Positions 56,771 through 64,000 of a stretch of DNA of 64,000 nt are shown piece by piece. Position 1 is the first letter of the stretch; every line of letters begins with the position of its first letter. Below the pieces are notes generated by a model. That model was not told the DNA's origin. It was given only the letters and a program-made list of their open reading frames with translations, and did no database searches. The stretch spans positions 16,012 to 80,011 of the forward strand of contig NZ_JAMBOG010000016.1 in the NCBI RefSeq assembly GCF_023715525.1. Direction: 5' to 3'. The stretch is from Kocuria rosea. Lineage in GTDB: Bacteria > Actinomycetota > Actinomycetes > Actinomycetales > Micrococcaceae. The translations under genes were made by a program, and so were the position numbers.

Positions 56771-57739
56771 ATGACTGCCACCTCGATCGAGTCCTCCACG
56801 GCGACGTCCGCCCCGACCACCTCGTCCCTGCCGCTGGTCGCCCAGGTCGCCGCGCCCGCGGTCGGCCCGGAGCTCGCCCGCTCCTGGCTGCTCGTCAACG
56901 GCGCCCAGGCCGAGCGGTTCGCGGCGGCCGCGGCGAGCGCGGCGGACGTCGTCGTGCTCGACATCGAGGACTCCGTGGCGCCCAAGGACAAGGAGCGCGC
57001 CCGGCGCAACGTCATCCGCTGGCTCGACGCCCCGGACGAGCACGGCGGGCAGCACCGCGCGTGGGTGCGCGTCAACGGCTTCGGCACCCAGTGGTGGGAG
57101 GAGGACCTGCGCGCCCTCGCCGGCGTGCGCGGCCTCGAGGGGATCATGCTCGCCATGGTCGACTCCCCGGAGCACGTCACCCGCACCGCGGAGCTGCTCA
57201 AGGACACCCGGATCGTCGCGCTCGTCGAGACGGCCCGGGGGGTGCAGAACCTCCAGGCCATCGCGGGGGCCCGCTCCACGTACCGGCTCGGCTTCGGCCT
57301 CGGCGACTTCCGCCGCGACACCGGCTTCGGCGAGAACCCCATGACGCTGGCCTACACCCGCTCCCAGTTCACCATCGCCTCCCGCGCCGCGAACCTGCCC
57401 GGTCCCATCGACGGGCCCGCCGTCGGGGCGCTGGGGCCCAAGCTGGCCGAGGCCACGGCCGTGACCCTCGAGTTCGGGATGACCGGCAAGCTGTGCCTGA
57501 TGCCCGAGCAGACCGCCACGGTCAACGAGGGCCTCAGCCCCTCGCTGTCGGAGGTGTCCTGGGCCACGGAGTTCCTGCAGGGCTTCGACGCCGACGGCGG
57601 CGAGATCCGCAACGGCTCCGACCTGCCCCGGCTCGCCCGCGCCTGGAAGATCCTCGGCCTGGCCGCGGCCTTCGGCCTGACCGTGCCCGAGGGCTACGAC
57701 GTCCACTTCGAGGCGCCGACCGACACGTACCACTGCTGA
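56771..57739 (+). CDS. HpcH/HpaI aldolase/citrate lyase family protein (CitE-like)
   Basis: A 322-aa TIM-barrel lyase. The N-terminal ~35 residues are a Ser/Thr/Ala-rich extension. Barrel motifs are ADVVVLDIEDSVAPKDK (start of the CitE motif), WVRVNGFG, ALVETARGVQNL (metal Glu) and LGFGLGDFRRDTGF (metal Asp). Such proteins cleave or condense beta-hydroxyacyl-CoA (for example citramalyl-CoA or malyl-CoA). No CitD/CitF partners are nearby, so it is not classical citrate lyase. Two hairpin terminators follow, so it is likely monocistronic with a long leader. Confidence 0.87.
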   Translation: MTATSIESSTATSAPTTSSLPLVAQVAAPAVGPELARSWLLVNGAQAERFAAAAASAADVVVLDIEDSVAPKDKERARRNVIRWLDAPDEHGGQHRAWVRVNGFGTQWWEEDLRALAGVRGLEGIMLAMVDSPEHVTRTAELLKDTRIVALVETARGVQNLQAIAGARSTYRLGFGLGDFRRDTGFGENPMTLAYTRSQFTIASRAANLPGPIDGPAVGALGPKLAEATAVTLEFGMTGKLCLMPEQTATVNEGLSPSLSEVSWATEFLQGFDADGGEIRNGSDLPRLARAWKILGLAAAFGLTVPEGYDVHFEAPTDTYHC

Positions 57740-57748
57740 TCCGGTGGT

Positions 57749-57771
57749 GCGGGGCCGGTGGCCGGCCCCGC
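57749..57771 (+). terminator. Hairpin terminator after the CitE-like gene
   Basis: GCGGGGCCGG (57749-57758) pairs with CCGGCCCCGC (57762-57771) across a TGG loop: a 10-bp perfect stem, 9 nt after the stop codon. Confidence 0.7.
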
Positions 57772-57807
57772 TGCGCGCGGGCGGCGCACCCCCTGCCCGC
57801 GCCCGGG

Positions 57808-57845
57808 GAACCGGTGGGGCCGTGCAGACGCGGCCCCACCGGTTC
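57808..57845 (+). terminator. Second terminator after the CitE-like gene
   Basis: Arms of 15 bp at 57808-57822 and 57831-57845 enclose an 8-nt loop (TGCAGACG). It lies in tandem with the hairpin 37 nt upstream. Confidence 0.75.
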
Positions 57846-57894
57846 TGCTCCCGGACACGTCCCGCAACCTCTGGGCCGGCGCGGACGGCGGAAC

Positions 57895-57900
57895 TAGATT
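57895..57900 (+). promoter_or_regulatory. -10 element of the PBP/ldh operon
   Basis: TAGATT ends 7 nt before the GTG at 57908. It follows two tandem terminators, so it must drive the PBP-ldh pair. Confidence 0.55.
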
Positions 57901-57907
57901 GGGCAGG

Positions 57908-59962
57908 GTGCAGACACCCCCGCGCCTCCCTGCTCCCCGCCCCGCGACGTCCCGGCCGGTCACCCGCGCGGCGGCGACGGCCGCGCTGACCCTGTCCGCC
58001 GGCCTGCTCACCACGGGCTGCTCGGCGCTCTCCCCGGACGACGGGCGGCGGACCGCGCAGCAGGTCGCCGCGGCGCTGAGCGCCGGCAGCCTCGGGGAGC
58101 TGGGCTTCGCCAACGTCCACGGCTCCGCCGCCCAGGCCGAGTTCGAGCGGGTCACCCGCAACCTCAGCGGCCTGACGGCGTCCGTGGAGGCGGGCCCCGT
58201 GGCGGACACCGGGGAGGAGGACCGCCGCGCGGCGTCCCTCTCCTGGTCCTGGCACCTGCCCGGCGTCGACCACGACTGGCAGTACGAGTCCCGCCTGGAG
58301 CTGGTCCGGGACGAGGAGGGCCGGTGGCTCCCGCAGTGGGCCCCGGACGTCGTCGAGCCGTCGCTGGCGCCGGGGCAGGGCCTGCAGCGCCTCGCCCTGT
58401 TCCCGGACCGGGGGGACGTGCTCGGGGCGGACGGGCGGACGATCGTGACGGAACGGCCGATCCGGCGCGTGGGCATCGACAAGTCGGAGCTGGACCAGGG
58501 GCAGGCGGGCGCCGCCGCGCGGCGGCTCGCGGCCGTGCTGGAGATCGACGCCGACGCCTACGCCGAGGCCGTCGAGCAGGCCGGGCCCGAGGCGTTCGTC
58601 GAGGCCCTGCCGCTGCGGGAGGCGGACTTCCGGGCCCTCGACGCGCAGCGCATGGACGCGGTGCTGGGGTTGCGCGTGGTCCAGGACGAGCTCCCGCTGG
58701 CGCCCTCCCGGGGCTTCGCCGCGGACGTGCTCGGCAGCGTGGCCGAGGCGACGGCGGAGGACCTGGAGGAGGCCGGGGGCGAGCTGGAGCCGGGGTCCAT
58801 GATCGGCCGCGGAGGCGTCCAGGAGGCCTTCGACGACCGGCTGCGCGGCGAGCCCGGCACCATCGTGCAGAAGGTCCAGCTCCAGGAGGACGGTGGGGTG
58901 GAGCCCGTCTCCGGCACGCCCCTGGTGCAGATCGAGCCCGTGGCCGGCGAGCCGGTCGAGCTGACCCTGGACCCGGGCCTCCAGGAGGCCGCGAGCGGGC
59001 TGCTGGCCGAGGTGGAGTCGCCCTCCGCGATCGTGGCGATCCGCCCCTCGACCGGCGACGTCGTGGTCGCCGCCAACGGCCCGGGCTCCGAGGGCTACTC
59101 CACGGCCCTGCTGGGCCAGTACGCGCCCGGCTCCACGTTCAAGCTCGCGACCGCGCTCGCCATGGTCCGCGAGGGGGACACGGCCGGGACGGTCGTGCAG
59201 TGCCCGCCCTCGCTGACGGTCGACGGCGCCAGGTTCAGCAACGTCGAGTCCTACGACCCGGCGTTCCTCGGGTCCATCACCCTCAGCGAGGCGATGGCCC
59301 ACTCGTGCAACACCAGCTTCGTCGCCCAGCACGACCGGGTCAGCCAGCAGGAGCTCGCGGACGCGGCCGCGGCCCTGGGCGTCGGGCTCGAGACGGACCT
59401 CGGCGTGCCGGCCTTCTTCGGCTCGATCCCCGCCGAGGAGACCGGGGCCGAGCACGCCGCGGCGCTGTTCGGGCAGGGCCGGACCCTGGTGTCCCCGCTG
59501 ACGATGGCGAACCTCGCCGCGTCGGCCGCCGCCGGGCAGCTGGTCACGCCCCGCCTGGTCGCCACCGAGGGCCTCCTCGACGGGGACCCGGCGCGCCCGG
59601 CCACGGACCGGACGCTGACCGCGCAGGAGGCGGAGCAGCTGCGCACGACCATGCGGGCGGTCGTGACGGACGGATACCTCGACTCCCTGCAGGAGCTCGA
59701 CCCGGACACCGCCATCGGCAAGACCGGCACCGCCGAGTACGGCACCGAGGACCCCCCGCGCACCCACTCCTGGGTCGTCGCCGAGCACGAGGACCTCGCC
59801 GTCGCCGTGTTCGTCGAGGACGGCGACCTCGGCGCGATCACCGGCGCCCCGATCGCCCTGGACTTCCTGCGCGCCGCCGACCGCGCCGCCGACCGTCCGG
59901 CCGCCCCGCCCAGCGCCGAGCCCGGCAGCGAGCCCAGCACCGACCCCGAGGAGACCCCATGA
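57908..59962 (+). CDS. Lipoprotein class B penicillin-binding protein (transpeptidase with NTF2-like N-domain)
   Basis: A 684-aa protein. The N-terminus [20 protein letters not shown] ends in a lipobox with Cys near residue 38. An NTF2-like region (about residues 50-150) and a PBP dimerisation region follow, as in MecA/PBP2a-like proteins. The transpeptidase has STFK in PGSTFKLAT, an SxN equivalent in HSCNTSF and KTGTAEYG. It cross-links peptidoglycan and, by family, may have low beta-lactam affinity (inference). The C-terminus is a Pro/Ala/Glu tail. The GTG lies 7 nt after TAGATT. Its stop overlaps the ldh start (ATGA). Confidence 0.92.
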   Translation: MQTPPRLPAPRPATSRPVTRAAATAALTLSAGLLTTGCSALSPDDGRRTAQQVAAALSAGSLGELGFANVHGSAAQAEFERVTRNLSGLTASVEAGPVADTGEEDRRAASLSWSWHLPGVDHDWQYESRLELVRDEEGRWLPQWAPDVVEPSLAPGQGLQRLALFPDRGDVLGADGRTIVTERPIRRVGIDKSELDQGQAGAAARRLAAVLEIDADAYAEAVEQAGPEAFVEALPLREADFRALDAQRMDAVLGLRVVQDELPLAPSRGFAADVLGSVAEATAEDLEEAGGELEPGSMIGRGGVQEAFDDRLRGEPGTIVQKVQLQEDGGVEPVSGTPLVQIEPVAGEPVELTLDPGLQEAASGLLAEVESPSAIVAIRPSTGDVVVAANGPGSEGYSTALLGQYAPGSTFKLATALAMVREGDTAGTVVQCPPSLTVDGARFSNVESYDPAFLGSITLSEAMAHSCNTSFVAQHDRVSQQELADAAAALGVGLETDLGVPAFFGSIPAEETGAEHAAALFGQGRTLVSPLTMANLAASAAAGQLVTPRLVATEGLLDGDPARPATDRTLTAQEAEQLRTTMRAVVTDGYLDSLQELDPDTAIGKTGTAEYGTEDPPRTHSWVVAEHEDLAVAVFVEDGDLGAITGAPIALDFLRAADRAADRPAAPPSAEPGSEPSTDPEETP

Positions 59963-60921
59963 CCCGGCAGCCCGCACCGGCCAGGACCAGGATCGGCGTC
60001 GTCGGCGCCGGGTCCGTCGGCACGTCCCTCGCCTACGCCGCCCTGATCCGGGGCGCCGCCCAGGACGTGGCGCTGTTCGACCTCGACGCGGCCAAGGTCC
60101 GCGCGGAGGCCCTGGACCTCGCCCACGGCACCATGTTCACCCCGGGGGCCCGGGTGACCGGCTCCGACGACGTCGCGGTGCTGGCCGGCTCCGACGTCGT
60201 GGTCGTCACCGCCGGGGCGAAGCAGCAACCGGGCCAGACCCGGATGGACCTCGCCGGGGCGAACGCGTCGATCCTCGAGTCCCTCGTCCCGAGGCTGCTC
60301 GAGCAGGCCCCCGACGCCGTGCTCGTGCTCGTGACCAACCCGTGCGACGTGCTCACGGTCGTGGCGCAGCGGATCAGCGGCCTGCCGGCGGGCCGCGTGC
60401 TGGCCTCCGGGACGGTGCTGGACACCTCCCGGCTGCGCTGGCTGCTCGCCCAGGAGGGCGGGGTGTCCACCACGAGCGTGCACGCGAGCATCGTGGGGGA
60501 GCACGGGGACACCGAGTTCCCCCTGTGGTCCAGCGCGAACATCGGCCAGGTCCCGCTGCGGGAGTGGGCGGTGGACGGGCGCCGCCCGTTCACCGAGGAG
60601 CGCCTGGCGGAGCTGGCCGACGAGGTCGTCCACGCCGCCTACGCCGTGATCGCCGGCAAGGGCGCCACGAACTACGCGATCGGCCTCGCCGGCGCGCGCG
60701 TCGCCGAGGCGGTGCTGGGCGACGAGCACGCGGTGCTGCCGGTGTCCACCGTGCTGGACGACTACCGGGGGATCAGCGGGGTGGCGCTGTCCGTGCCGTC
60801 GGTCGTGGCCCGGCAGGGCGTCGTCGAGCTCCTGCCCGTGCCGATGGACGCCCAGGAGCTGGCGCTGCTGCACCGCTCCGCCGAGGCGATCCGCCGGACG
60901 CTGTCCACGATCGGCTACTGA
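59959..60921 (+). CDS. ldh: L-lactate dehydrogenase
   Basis: A 320-aa NAD-dependent enzyme interconverting pyruvate and L-lactate. The Rossmann motif is [14 protein letters not shown], and ALFDLD carries the acidic residue that prefers [16 protein letters not shown] holds the specificity residues, including Gln in place of Arg/Asn for malate, which marks LDH rather than MDH. The active-site His is in [12 protein letters not shown]. It overlaps the PBP stop by 4 nt, an unusual coupling of a metabolic enzyme to a wall synthase. It converges on the ramB-like gene. Confidence 0.94.
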   Translation: MTRQPAPARTRIGVVGAGSVGTSLAYAALIRGAAQDVALFDLDAAKVRAEALDLAHGTMFTPGARVTGSDDVAVLAGSDVVVVTAGAKQQPGQTRMDLAGANASILESLVPRLLEQAPDAVLVLVTNPCDVLTVVAQRISGLPAGRVLASGTVLDTSRLRWLLAQEGGVSTTSVHASIVGEHGDTEFPLWSSANIGQVPLREWAVDGRRPFTEERLAELADEVVHAAYAVIAGKGATNYAIGLAGARVAEAVLGDEHAVLPVSTVLDDYRGISGVALSVPSVVARQGVVELLPVPMDAQELALLHRSAEAIRRTLSTIGY

Positions 60922-60956
60922 GCCCGGCCGCGCCGCCGCACGGCCCGGGTCCCGGC

Positions 60957-62438
60957 TCAGGCGCGGTCGTGGGCCTGGAGGAACTCGTAGACCTCCCGCT
61001 CGTCGACGCCCGGGAAGGCGCCCTCCGGCAGCGCCGCCAGCACGTGCGAGTGGGCCCGGGTGTTGGGCCAGGCGTGGCCCGCCCACACCCGGCTCAGCTC
61101 CTCCGGCGGCCGGCGGCAGCACGACGGGTCGGGGCACGTCGAGACGGTCCGGTGCGGGGTGTCACGGCCGCGGAACCAGCGGGCGTCCGTGAACGCGACC
61201 CCCACGCCGATGGAGAACGCGCCCTGGCCCGAGAGCTCGGTGCGTGTGGAGCACCAGTAGGTCCCCGACGGGGTGTCCGTGTACTGCGCGAAGGCCGTGA
61301 ACTGGTTGGGCTGGTCGAACACGGTGCGCCCGGACCACTTCCGGCAGGACATCTGGCCCTCGATCGCCCCCGTGTGGTCGGTGGGGAACACGAGCCCGTC
61401 GTTCTCGTAGGCCTTGTGGATCACGCCGGAGGAGGCCACCTTGTGGAAGTGGGTGCGGATGCCCAGGTGGCGGGTCGCGAGGTTGGTGAACCGGTGCCCC
61501 GCGGTCTCGTGCGAGACCGAGAAGCGGTCCTTGAGGTCCTCCAGGAAGAGATCCCGGTTCTTCTTCGCCTCCGTGAGGAACGGGACGGTCTTGTCCTCGG
61601 GCAGCATCACGGCCGCCGCGAAGTAGTTGGCCTGCACCCGCTGGAACAGGAACTCCGCGTAGTCCTTCGGGGGCTGGTGGTCGAGCACCTGGTGGCCCAC
61701 CGCCTGGAGCAGCACCGCCCGCGGGTCGTGGTCGGCGCGGGGGCTGTGCACCAGGTAGATCCGCCGGTTGAGCAGGTCGGTGACCGAGCGGGTCGAGTGG
61801 GGCAGGTCCGTGACGTGGTGGATGCTGTAGCCCAGCCGGCCGACCATCTCGGAGATCACGGAGTTGGAGACGGGGCCCGAGGTGTAGCCCCCCAGGGCCA
61901 GCAGCTCCTTGGCCGACTGCTCCAGGTCCGGGAAGTAGTTGTCCTGCTCCCGCATCAGCCGGCGCAGCTGCACGTTCGCCCGCCGGGCCTCCTCCGGCGT
62001 CGCCGAGTTCCGCTCCAGGGACTGCGCCAGCCGCTCCTGCAGGGCCACGAGGGCCTCCAGCACCTCGGTGGACAGCGCCGAGCTCACGCGCACCGTGGGC
62101 AGGCCCAGCTGCTCGTAGAAGGGGGAGCGCTGGGTGCGCTCGAGCTGGATCTCCAGCGCCTCGCGCCGGTTCGCGGGCTCGGCCCCGAGCAGCGCGTCCA
62201 CGCTCGTGCCGAGGACGTCGGCGAGACGCCGGAGCAGGCTCAGGCGCGGCTCGCGCCGGCCGTTCTCGATCACGGACAGCTGCGACGTCGCGGTGCCCGC
62301 CCGGTCGGCCAGCTCGGCCAGCGTCAGCCCCCGCTCCTTGCGCAGCGACCGGATGCGCCGGCCGAGCCCGATCAGATCGGTGGTCCCGGCCTGGTCGGTC
62401 CCGGCCTGCTCCTCGTATCCCCACGCGCTCGTCACCAT
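60957..62438 (-). CDS. ramB: RamB-type transcriptional regulator (XRE HTH + ImmA/IrrE + ScfR domains)
   Basis: A 493-aa regulator. The N-terminal HTH is LGRRIRSLRKERGLTLAELADRAG with TSQLSVIENGRR. The middle resembles an ImmA/IrrE-like (DUF955) region without a clear HExxH zinc site (VGHQVLDHQP is the nearest), and the C-terminus is the short-chain fatty acyl regulator domain with a Cys-rich STCPDPSCCRRPP. RamB represses acetate and glyoxylate genes in corynebacteria. It is divergent from aceA, the expected target. The ATG at 62438 lies 6 nt after TATCGT on the minus strand. Confidence 0.9.
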   Translation of the reverse strand: MVTSAWGYEEQAGTDQAGTTDLIGLGRRIRSLRKERGLTLAELADRAGTATSQLSVIENGRREPRLSLLRRLADVLGTSVDALLGAEPANRREALEIQLERTQRSPFYEQLGLPTVRVSSALSTEVLEALVALQERLAQSLERNSATPEEARRANVQLRRLMREQDNYFPDLEQSAKELLALGGYTSGPVSNSVISEMVGRLGYSIHHVTDLPHSTRSVTDLLNRRIYLVHSPRADHDPRAVLLQAVGHQVLDHQPPKDYAEFLFQRVQANYFAAAVMLPEDKTVPFLTEAKKNRDLFLEDLKDRFSVSHETAGHRFTNLATRHLGIRTHFHKVASSGVIHKAYENDGLVFPTDHTGAIEGQMSCRKWSGRTVFDQPNQFTAFAQYTDTPSGTYWCSTRTELSGQGAFSIGVGVAFTDARWFRGRDTPHRTVSTCPDPSCCRRPPEELSRVWAGHAWPNTRAHSHVLAALPEGAFPGVDEREVYEFLQAHDRA

Positions 62439-62444
62439 TTCTTC

Positions 62445-62450
62445 ACGATA
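62445..62450 (-). promoter_or_regulatory. -10 element of ramB
   Basis: TATCGT on the minus strand ends 6 nt before the ATG at 62438, within a small AT-rich block (62440-62475). Confidence 0.55.
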
Positions 62451-62507
62451 GACGAAATATCCCGGAATTTCATGGTGACATGTGGGGCTCACGGGGTCCG
62501 GGAGGGC

Positions 62508-62514
62508 GCAAAGT
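62508..62514. promoter_or_regulatory. Possible RamB-like site in the ramB-aceA gap
   Basis: GCAAAGT (reverse complement ACTTTGC) matches the core of the corynebacterial RamB motif (AA/GAACTTTGCAAA). A GGTGTGTGTCACC inverted repeat lies just downstream (62515-62527), and a GAACTT near 62538 may be a second half-like element. Assignment is by motif resemblance only. Confidence 0.4.
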
Positions 62515-62611
62515 GGTGTGTGTCACCTCGGGAGCGCGAACTTCCGGATGACCTCGAGAACCACCGTCACGCCACCGAGCACCACCCCGGACCACTCAAC
62601 GAGGAGCTGAC

Positions 62612-63898
62612 ATGTCCACCCAGAACACCCCCAGGACCGCCGACGAGATCCGCCAGGAGTGGGACGCCGATCCGCGCTGGGCGCGGATCACCCGCGAGTA
62701 CTCCGCCGAGGACGTCGTGAAGCTGCGCGGCACGGTGCAGGAGGAGCACACCCTCGCCCGCCGCGGCGCGGAGCAGCTGTGGCAGAAGCTCCACGACAAC
62801 GACTTCATCAACGCGCTGGGCGCGCTGACCGGCAACCAGGCCGTCCAGCAGGTCAAGGCCGGCCTGAAGGCCATCTACCTCTCGGGCTGGCAGGTCGCCG
62901 CGGACGCGAACCTGGCCGGGGAGACCTACCCCGACCAGTCGGTCTACCCGGCGAACTCCGCCCCGGCGGTCGTGCGGCGGATCAACAACGCCCTGCTGCG
63001 CGCCGACCAGATCGAGCACGCCGAGGGCATCAGGACGGTCGAGGACTGGCTGGTGCCGATCGTCGCCGACGCCGAGGCGGGCTTCGGCGGCTCGCTCAAC
63101 GCCTACGAGCTCATGAAGTCGATGATCACCTCCGGCGCGGCGGGCGTGCACTGGGAGGACCAGCTGGCCTCCGAGAAGAAGTGCGGCCACCTCGGCGGCA
63201 AGGTCCTCATCCCCACCGCCCAGCACATCCGCACCCTCAGCGCGGCCCGGCTCGCGGCCGACGTCGCCGACGTCCCGTCGGTGGTCATCGCCCGCACCGA
63301 CGCGGAGGCGGCCACCCTGATCACCTCGGACGTCGACGAGCGGGACCAGCCGTTCATCACCGGGGAGCGCACGGCGGAGGGCTACTACAAGGTCCGCAAC
63401 GGCCTCGAGGCCTGCATCGCCCGCGGCAACGCGTACGCCCCGTACGCGGAGCTGCTGTGGATGGAGACCGGCACCCCGGACCTCGAGGTGGCGAAGAAGT
63501 TCGCCGAGGGCATCCACGCCGAGCACCCGGACCAGATGCTGGCCTACAACTGCTCGCCGTCGTTCAACTGGAAGAAGCACCTCGACGACGACACGATCGC
63601 CAAGTTCCAGCGCGAGCTGGCCGCGATGGGCTTCAAGTTCCAGTTCATCACCCTCGCCGGCTTCCACACGCTGAACTACTCGATGTTCGACCTCGCCCAC
63701 GGCTACGCCCGGGAGCAGATGAAGGCGTACGTGGACCTGCAGGAGCGCGAGTTCGGGGCCGAGGAGCGCGGCTACACGGCCACCCGTCACCAGCGGGAGG
63801 TCGGCACCGGCTACTTCGACCTCGTGACGACCGTCCTCAACCCGGCCTCCTCCACCGCGGCCCTGGCGGGCTCGACCGAGACCGCCCAGTTCCACTGA
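62612..63898 (+). CDS. aceA: Isocitrate lyase
   Basis: A 428-aa glyoxylate-shunt enzyme that splits isocitrate into succinate and glyoxylate. The catalytic loop KKCGHLGGK is present, along with [19 protein letters not shown] barrel segments (here [15 protein letters not shown]), [13 protein letters not shown] and [13 protein letters not shown]. The length matches the bacterial ICL1 type. GAGGAG precedes the ATG by 5 nt. It is divergent from ramB with a 173-nt regulatory gap. Malate synthase is expected nearby but lies outside the window. Confidence 0.97.
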   Translation: MSTQNTPRTADEIRQEWDADPRWARITREYSAEDVVKLRGTVQEEHTLARRGAEQLWQKLHDNDFINALGALTGNQAVQQVKAGLKAIYLSGWQVAADANLAGETYPDQSVYPANSAPAVVRRINNALLRADQIEHAEGIRTVEDWLVPIVADAEAGFGGSLNAYELMKSMITSGAAGVHWEDQLASEKKCGHLGGKVLIPTAQHIRTLSAARLAADVADVPSVVIARTDAEAATLITSDVDERDQPFITGERTAEGYYKVRNGLEACIARGNAYAPYAELLWMETGTPDLEVAKKFAEGIHAEHPDQMLAYNCSPSFNWKKHLDDDTIAKFQRELAAMGFKFQFITLAGFHTLNYSMFDLAHGYAREQMKAYVDLQEREFGAEERGYTATRHQREVGTGYFDLVTTVLNPASSTAALAGSTETAQFH

Positions 63899-63917
63899 GC
63901 ACCCACCCCGGTCCGGC

Positions 63918-63942
63918 CCGCCCGGCCGGACCGGCCGGGCGG
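63918..63942 (+). terminator. GC hairpin after aceA
   Basis: CCGCCCGGCC (63918-63927) pairs with GGCCGGGCGG (63933-63942) across a 5-nt GGACC loop, 20 nt after the aceA stop. Confidence 0.6.
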
Positions 63943-63946
63943 GGGG

Positions 63947-63965
63947 CCCCCCCCGGCCCCCCCCC
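63947..63965. repeat. Two poly-C runs near the window end
   Basis: C8 (63947-63954) and C9 (63957-63965) are separated by GG. Like the C15 tract at 24907-24921, they may be slippage-prone or miscounted. Confidence 0.6.
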
Positions 63966-64000
63966 GCCGCGCCGTCCGGCGGTGCGCAACCTTGCGTAAC

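Noticed and set aside
60922..60956. Terminator between ldh and ramB
   Set aside because: Only 5-bp imperfect arms (GAGCC/GGCTC) are found, too weak to call.
62482..62494. A GlxR/Crp palindrome upstream of aceA
   Set aside because: GTGA and TCAC half-sites are present in this region but about 10 nt apart; the known motif needs a 6-nt spacer.

Overview
The window is about 64 kb of very GC-rich DNA with almost no A or T at third codon positions. The gene set is actinobacterial: a RamB-type regulator beside isocitrate lyase, a MarP-type periplasmic protease, an AcuC deacetylase, a 32-residue bS22-like ribosomal protein, a ResB/CcsB cytochrome c system and a menaquinone pathway. I infer a member of the Micrococcales, most likely Micrococcaceae (Kocuria-like). 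The genus is an inference from gene content only. There are about 60 protein genes, packed tightly with many 4-nt ATGA/GTGA overlaps. I found no rRNA, tRNA, CRISPR array, insertion sequence, integrase or prophage gene, so this is essentially core chromosome with one accessory-looking gene.

Layout. 1-5.5 kb: the end of an LPXTG-anchored M28 aminopeptidase, two HAD hydrolases, an autoregulated ohrR-ohr-oxidoreductase operon with its operator, and a zinc-ribbon peptide coupled to an RBBP9-like hydrolase. 5.5-16.8 kb: a metallophosphoesterase and class A PBP, a DUF4177 protein, RidA, NUDIX, Crp, MarP, AroQ, Acs, Nth and CoA pyrophosphatase. This group resembles the acs-marP-nth-crp-ponA2 region of Mycobacterium tuberculosis in content. 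16.9-20.7 kb: a 1235-aa HTH-STAND NTPase-TM-WD40 protein, the best candidate for an unstudied signalling or defence system. 20.7-24.9 kb: an atypical family-A DNA polymerase downstream of an MrfA-type helicase. 25-28.5 kb: a DeoR-galT-galK operon followed by a 48-aa protein. 28.5-37.6 kb: TrhO, a methyltransferase, a PPOX-fold protein, TopA, Ppx/GppA, a TIM-barrel protein and ProC. 37.6-44 kb: a KtrAB-type potassium system, AcuC, and glutamate dehydrogenase between two regulators. 44-49.7 kb: bS22, a glutaredoxin-like protein, a histidine phosphatase, and TlpA-CcdA-ResB-CcsB. 49.8-56.5 kb: small membrane proteins, MenA, MenE, MenB and an HrpB helicase. 56.7-64 kb: a CitE-like lyase, a lipoprotein PBP coupled to lactate dehydrogenase, RamB and isocitrate lyase.

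How the genes work together. Acs, AcuC, RamB and AceA (and perhaps Crp) outline acetate activation, its deacetylase control, and glyoxylate-shunt regulation. MenA/B/E and the cytochrome c maturation genes serve respiration. Two PBPs, MarP and the LPXTG protein serve the envelope. Nth, HrpB, the MrfA-like helicase, the PolA-like protein and TopA act on nucleic acids.

A striking regulatory feature is that about twenty genes have a -10-like hexamer ending only 6-7 nt before the start codon. This implies widespread leaderless transcription. Strong intrinsic terminators (perfect 15-20 bp stems) separate several transcription units.
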